DNA of 14,277 nucleotides from JAPSGM01 sp036556985. GTDB taxonomy: Bacteria; Chloroflexota; Limnocylindria; QHBO01. The stretch covers positions 1-14,277 of the forward strand of contig DATBIK010000116.1 of NCBI GenBank assembly GCA_036556985.1, read 5' to 3'. The position numbers were made by a program, and so were the translations under genes. The stretch's first letter is position 1. Each line of letters starts with the position of its first letter. The notes below the pieces were generated by a model. That model had not been told where the DNA came from and made no database searches. It saw only the letters and a program-made list of their open reading frames with translations. This document shows positions 11,698 through 14,277 of the stretch, in pieces.

Positions 11698-13656
11698 TCA
11701 GCTTTGGAACAGGCGTCGCAGGCGCCGGTACGCCGTGGCAGCCGACCCCCGGCGGCCGCGGAGCCAGTCCTGGTCGGCGTGGATGGCCGGTGCCGGAGTC
11801 TCGTCCGCTCCGTTCGGCGCACCTTGGGCCGCCTCAGGGGCCGGCCGGCGCGGCGCGTCATCGGCCGCGGACTCGCCGCGGACGAGATAGGCGCGCAGAG
11901 CGTCGACCTCGTCGGACGTCCAGCCCTCGCTCGACGCGAGGCGCTCGATGTCGTCACCGGACACGGTGTCGCCCTGCTCGCCGTCCGGCTCCTTCGCCGA
12001 TTCCTCGTCGTCGCGTCCCGCACCTTCGGACGGCATATCGGCGACCGGCGGCACGGCGACCTGCGCCGGGCTGACGGAGACGGAGACGCGCTCACTGTCA
12101 CGCCAGCCGGCCCCGGCGACCTCCAGCTCGGACGCCTCGAACTCGTCGCCGAACCAGAGGACCGCCTCTTCCTCGCCCTCGGCCGGTGGCGCGACCGGTG
12201 CAGGCGGCGCCGCAACCGCGGTTGGCCGCTCGCGGAAGAGGTTGAAGCCGACCGCCTCGTCGCCGGTGATCGATCGTGGCTCCTGGGTCAGCGGGGGACC
12301 GTGGTCGGGCGGGGCGGCATCCGGCATCTGCGCTTCGAGGTGCGACGCGTCGGGCTCGTCGAACGCGTCCTGGATGGCATCGGCGGGCGGTGGCGGCTCG
12401 GGTTCGGGCGCCTGCTCGGGCTCGAGCGCCGCGCCGTCCGGCTCGAAGGCATCCTGGAGGGCCTCGACGGCCGGCGTCTCCTCCTCGCTGCGGATGTGGT
12501 CGAGCTCCTCACCGTCACCCTCAGTCTCGGCCTCCATCTCCATCGCCACGCTCGGCTCGACCTCCGCCTGGGGGGCGGGGGCGTCGTCCATGGTCACCTC
12601 CGGGACGTGGTGCGCATCGTCCTGCGGGGCATCGAGCCACGCGAAGTCCCCATCGGCGAACCAGTCGGGCTCGACGACATCGGTGGTGTACGGCGACAGC
12701 GGTCCTTCCACCTCGGGCAGGCCAGCTTCCTCAGCCGATGCCCCAGCCTCATCCGCGGGCTCGGCCTCCGGTTCCGGTGTGGGCGTCTCCTCGACCGGCG
12801 CAGCCTCCTCGACCGCCTCGATCGGGGGCGCGAAGGCTGCCTGGGGCTCCTCTGCCACCAGCTCTTCTTCCGGCGGCACCGCTTCAGCCTGGGGCGCCGG
12901 CACCGATGGTTCCGCGGGCTCCTCGGCGGGTTCCGGAGGGATTTCGGCGTCCCGCTGGAGCGCGGCGAGCGCCTCCCCCGCCTCGCGCGCGCCCGGCAGG
13001 TCGGCGAGCGTCGGATCCTCGGCACGGGCGAGGGCCTCGGCCAGGCCGGCCACCGCCGCGCGACCGCCGCTGACCCGTCGCCGGTTCGGCTCGATCGGTT
13101 CCTCGGCGTGGACGACGACGGTCACTCCCGGCGCCTCGGCCTCCGCGACCGGCGGCTCTGGCCCGGGCGCTGCCTCCTCGGCGGGTGGCGAGGACGATTC
13201 CGGGGGCGAGGCAGCCTCCTCGGCCGCGCGCTCGGCGGCGTACCGGTCCGGCAGCTCCCAGGCGACGGTCGATGCGGCGCGCAGCGGCAGACGCATGTCC
13301 ATCCGCGCCTCGAGCAGGTCCACCCGGCTGCGGAGCGACGCCACCTCGCCACGCGCCTCGCCGAGGGCCAGCAGCGCCTGTCCGTAGCGCTCGGTCAGGT
13401 TGCGGAACTCGGTGAGCAGCTCCCGGAATGGGCTTGCCTCGAAGGCGGGGCCTCCATCGCCACCGTTCGACCGGCGAGCGGGATCATCGGTGCCGACGGG
13501 TGGAAGGCCGCTGCCGGCGGGCGGGCGCAGGAAAACGCGCATGTCGGTACGACCCTCGGATGCACCGGCCAGCACGCCCCGGGCGATCAGCTCCCAGACG
13601 CGCCCTTCCGGGATCCCGAGGACCTGGGCCGCCTCTTCTACCGAGTAGCCGTCCAT
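11698..13656 (-). CDS. Large acidic low-complexity protein with N-terminal helix-turn-helix
   Basis: 652 residues, not recognised as a whole. Residues 4-29 (YSVEEAAQVLGIPEGRVWELI...) form an excisionase/MerR-like DNA-binding helix-turn-helix. Residues 76-120 are a likely coiled coil. From about 140 to 565 the chain is rich in Glu, Pro and Ala, strongly acidic and probably disordered. It is interrupted by short aromatic segments: EPDWFADGDFAWLDAP (329-344), VGFNLFRERP (469-478) and VLWFGDEFE (499-507). A motif is repeated as EALQDAFEPDGA (398-409) and DAIQDAFDEPDA (426-437). The C-terminus has a helical piece (568-592) and a basic amphipathic end (631-650, WLRGRRG...YRRLRRLF). There is no membrane segment or signal. 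ATG 13656 is chosen as it opens the helix-turn-helix; TACCCT lies 11 nt upstream. It could be a DNA- or membrane-tethered scaffold or a regulator. Confidence 0.85.
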   Translation of the reverse strand: MDGYSVEEAAQVLGIPEGRVWELIARGVLAGASEGRTDMRVFLRPPAGSGLPPVGTDDPARRSNGGDGGPAFEASPFRELLTEFRNLTERYGQALLALGEARGEVASLRSRVDLLEARMDMRLPLRAASTVAWELPDRYAAERAAEEAASPPESSSPPAEEAAPGPEPPVAEAEAPGVTVVVHAEEPIEPNRRRVSGGRAAVAGLAEALARAEDPTLADLPGAREAGEALAALQRDAEIPPEPAEEPAEPSVPAPQAEAVPPEEELVAEEPQAAFAPPIEAVEEAAPVEETPTPEPEAEPADEAGASAEEAGLPEVEGPLSPYTTDVVEPDWFADGDFAWLDAPQDDAHHVPEVTMDDAPAPQAEVEPSVAMEMEAETEGDGEELDHIRSEEETPAVEALQDAFEPDGAALEPEQAPEPEPPPPADAIQDAFDEPDASHLEAQMPDAAPPDHGPPLTQEPRSITGDEAVGFNLFRERPTAVAAPPAPVAPPAEGEEEAVLWFGDEFEASELEVAGAGWRDSERVSVSVSPAQVAVPPVADMPSEGAGRDDEESAKEPDGEQGDTVSGDDIERLASSEGWTSDEVDALRAYLVRGESAADDAPRRPAPEAAQGAPNGADETPAPAIHADQDWLRGRRGSAATAYRRLRRLFQS

Positions 13657-13667
13657 GCGGGGCCGAT

Positions 13668-13673
13668 AGGGTA
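13668..13673 (-). promoter_or_regulatory. Possible -10 box of the acidic protein gene
   Basis: TACCCT on the minus strand, 11 nt before ATG 13656, in the 54-bp gap after the aminotransferase gene. It fits TANNNT only loosely, and no ribosome site or -35 is seen. Confidence 0.25.
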
Positions 13674-13710
13674 CCCCCTGCTGTCGAGCACGGCACGTCG
13701 CCGTTCAGGC

Positions 13711-14277
13711 TCAGGAGCCTCGGACGACCTCGCGCAGCGCGTCCACCAGCCGCTCCACCTCCTCGAGCGTGTTGTAGTGCACCAGGCCGGCGCGCACCAT
13801 GCCCCCCGTCTCCGCCAGGCCGAGGCGCTCCACGAGCTCGACGGCGTAGTAGTCGCCATCCCACACGTTGATCCCCCGTCGACCGAGCTCGGCGGCGACC
13901 GTCCGCGGATGGAGCCCATCGAGCGTGAAGGCGACGGTGGGCACGCGACGATCGTGGTCGGCGGCATCGGTCAGGCCGTACACCCGGCAACCGGGCACCG
14001 CGCGCAGGCCTTCCAGCAGTGGACCGATGAGCCCGCGCTCGTGGGCCCGGATGGCGGTCATCGCCGCGCGCAGCGTCGTGCGTCGGTCGTCGGAGACGGT
14101 CGCGCCACCGTACGCGCGCCCCAGCTGGGCGAGGTACTCGAAGGTGCCCATCAGCCCGGCCAGCGCCTCGTGGCTCTGCGTGCCCGTCTCCCACTTCCCG
14201 GGGAGTGCCTCGCCGGCGGGACGCACCCGGTAGGCGACGAGGCGCTCGAGGAGCTCGGCCCGGCCCCACAGCATGCC
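13711..14277 (-). CDS. Class V aminotransferase, VC1184-type cysteine desulfurase family, C-terminal part
   Basis: 188 residues of the C-terminal part of a fold-type I, PLP-dependent enzyme; the N-terminal part, with the lysine that binds PLP, is beyond the window. Visible landmarks are the opening GMLWGRAELLERL, then ETGTQSHEALAG (about 31-42), VAFTLDGLHPRTVAAELGRRGI, NVWDGDYYAVEL and the ending VRAGLVHYNTLEEVERLVDAL. These fit the cysteine desulfurase-like VC1184 subfamily rather than IscS or SufS. The true substrate is unsettled in that subfamily. The reading frame is open to the window edge. It ends 54 bp before the acidic protein gene on the same strand, so they could be co-transcribed. 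Confidence 0.9.
   Translation of the reverse strand, partial: GMLWGRAELLERLVAYRVRPAGEALPGKWETGTQSHEALAGLMGTFEYLAQLGRAYGGATVSDDRRTTLRAAMTAIRAHERGLIGPLLEGLRAVPGCRVYGLTDAADHDRRVPTVAFTLDGLHPRTVAAELGRRGINVWDGDYYAVELVERLGLAETGGMVRAGLVHYNTLEEVERLVDALREVVRGS

Noticed and set aside
11948..13387. Ser/Gly/Ala-rich frame of 479 codons on the plus strand
   Set aside because: Mirror of the Glu/Pro-rich codons of the acidic protein gene. The minus-strand frame has a recognisable helix-turn-helix and structured ends; this one has none.
13707..13720. Short palindrome AGGCTCAGGAGCCT at the aminotransferase stop as a terminator
   Set aside because: Only a 5-pair stem with a 4-nt loop and no T-tract; too weak to call.
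1..14277. CRISPR arrays, tRNA or rRNA genes, insertion sequences, phage genes or defence systems
   Set aside because: No spaced direct repeats, no tRNA or rRNA signatures and no transposase, integrase or defence-type motifs were seen. The window reads as housekeeping and respiratory chromosome.

Overview
This is a GC-rich window (about 70% by eye, strong G/C bias at third codon positions) from a bacterial chromosome. The respiratory genes are of the actinobacterial type: a QcrC-like diheme cytochrome c, a three-helix QcrA-like Rieske protein, a QcrB-like cytochrome b and a CtaF-like small oxidase subunit. Several leading genes have TANNAT boxes only 6-10 nt before the start codon, which suggests leaderless transcription. 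My best guess is a Chloroflexota lineage such as Limnocylindria/Ellin6529, with a deep Actinomycetota lineage as the alternative. This is inference from general resemblance, not from a search.

Layout. 1-1095 (-): N-terminal 365 codons of an animal-type transketolase, cut by the window edge. 1096-1447: a gene-free stretch holding a 108-bp inverted-repeat element that folds as a four-way junction, a strong GC hairpin and an 11-bp tandem repeat that enters the next gene. 1448-1774 (-): a two-zinc-ribbon protein. 1989-2177 (+): a 62-aa membrane protein whose stop codon shares a CTAG with the stop of the convergent nicotinamidase (2174-2773, -). 2837-5653 (+): cytochrome c oxidase subunits II, I and a CtaF-like subunit, with overlapping ends. 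5659-7119 (+): a DAO-family flavoprotein oxidase. 7112-7816 (+): a DinB-fold protein with a TPR-like tail. These converge, with a 7-bp overlap, on a minus-strand run read from 13656 down to 7810: a large acidic protein with an N-terminal helix-turn-helix, a four-helix membrane protein, qcrC, qcrA, qcrB and an isoprenylcysteine methyltransferase-like protein. 13711-14277 (-): the C-terminal part of a VC1184-type class V aminotransferase (cysteine desulfurase family).

How it fits together. The qcrCAB complex would oxidise menaquinol and pass electrons through its diheme cytochrome c to the CuA site of CoxB and then to the haem a3/CuB centre of CoxA. Both halves of a quinol-to-oxygen chain thus lie in two converging transcription units. 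Subunit III of the oxidase is absent from the window. The transketolase (pentose phosphate pathway), nicotinamidase (NAD salvage) and flavoprotein are metabolic neighbours without an obvious link to respiration.

The least explained items are the 108-bp structured element at 1224-1331 and the 652-aa acidic low-complexity protein upstream of the qcr genes.
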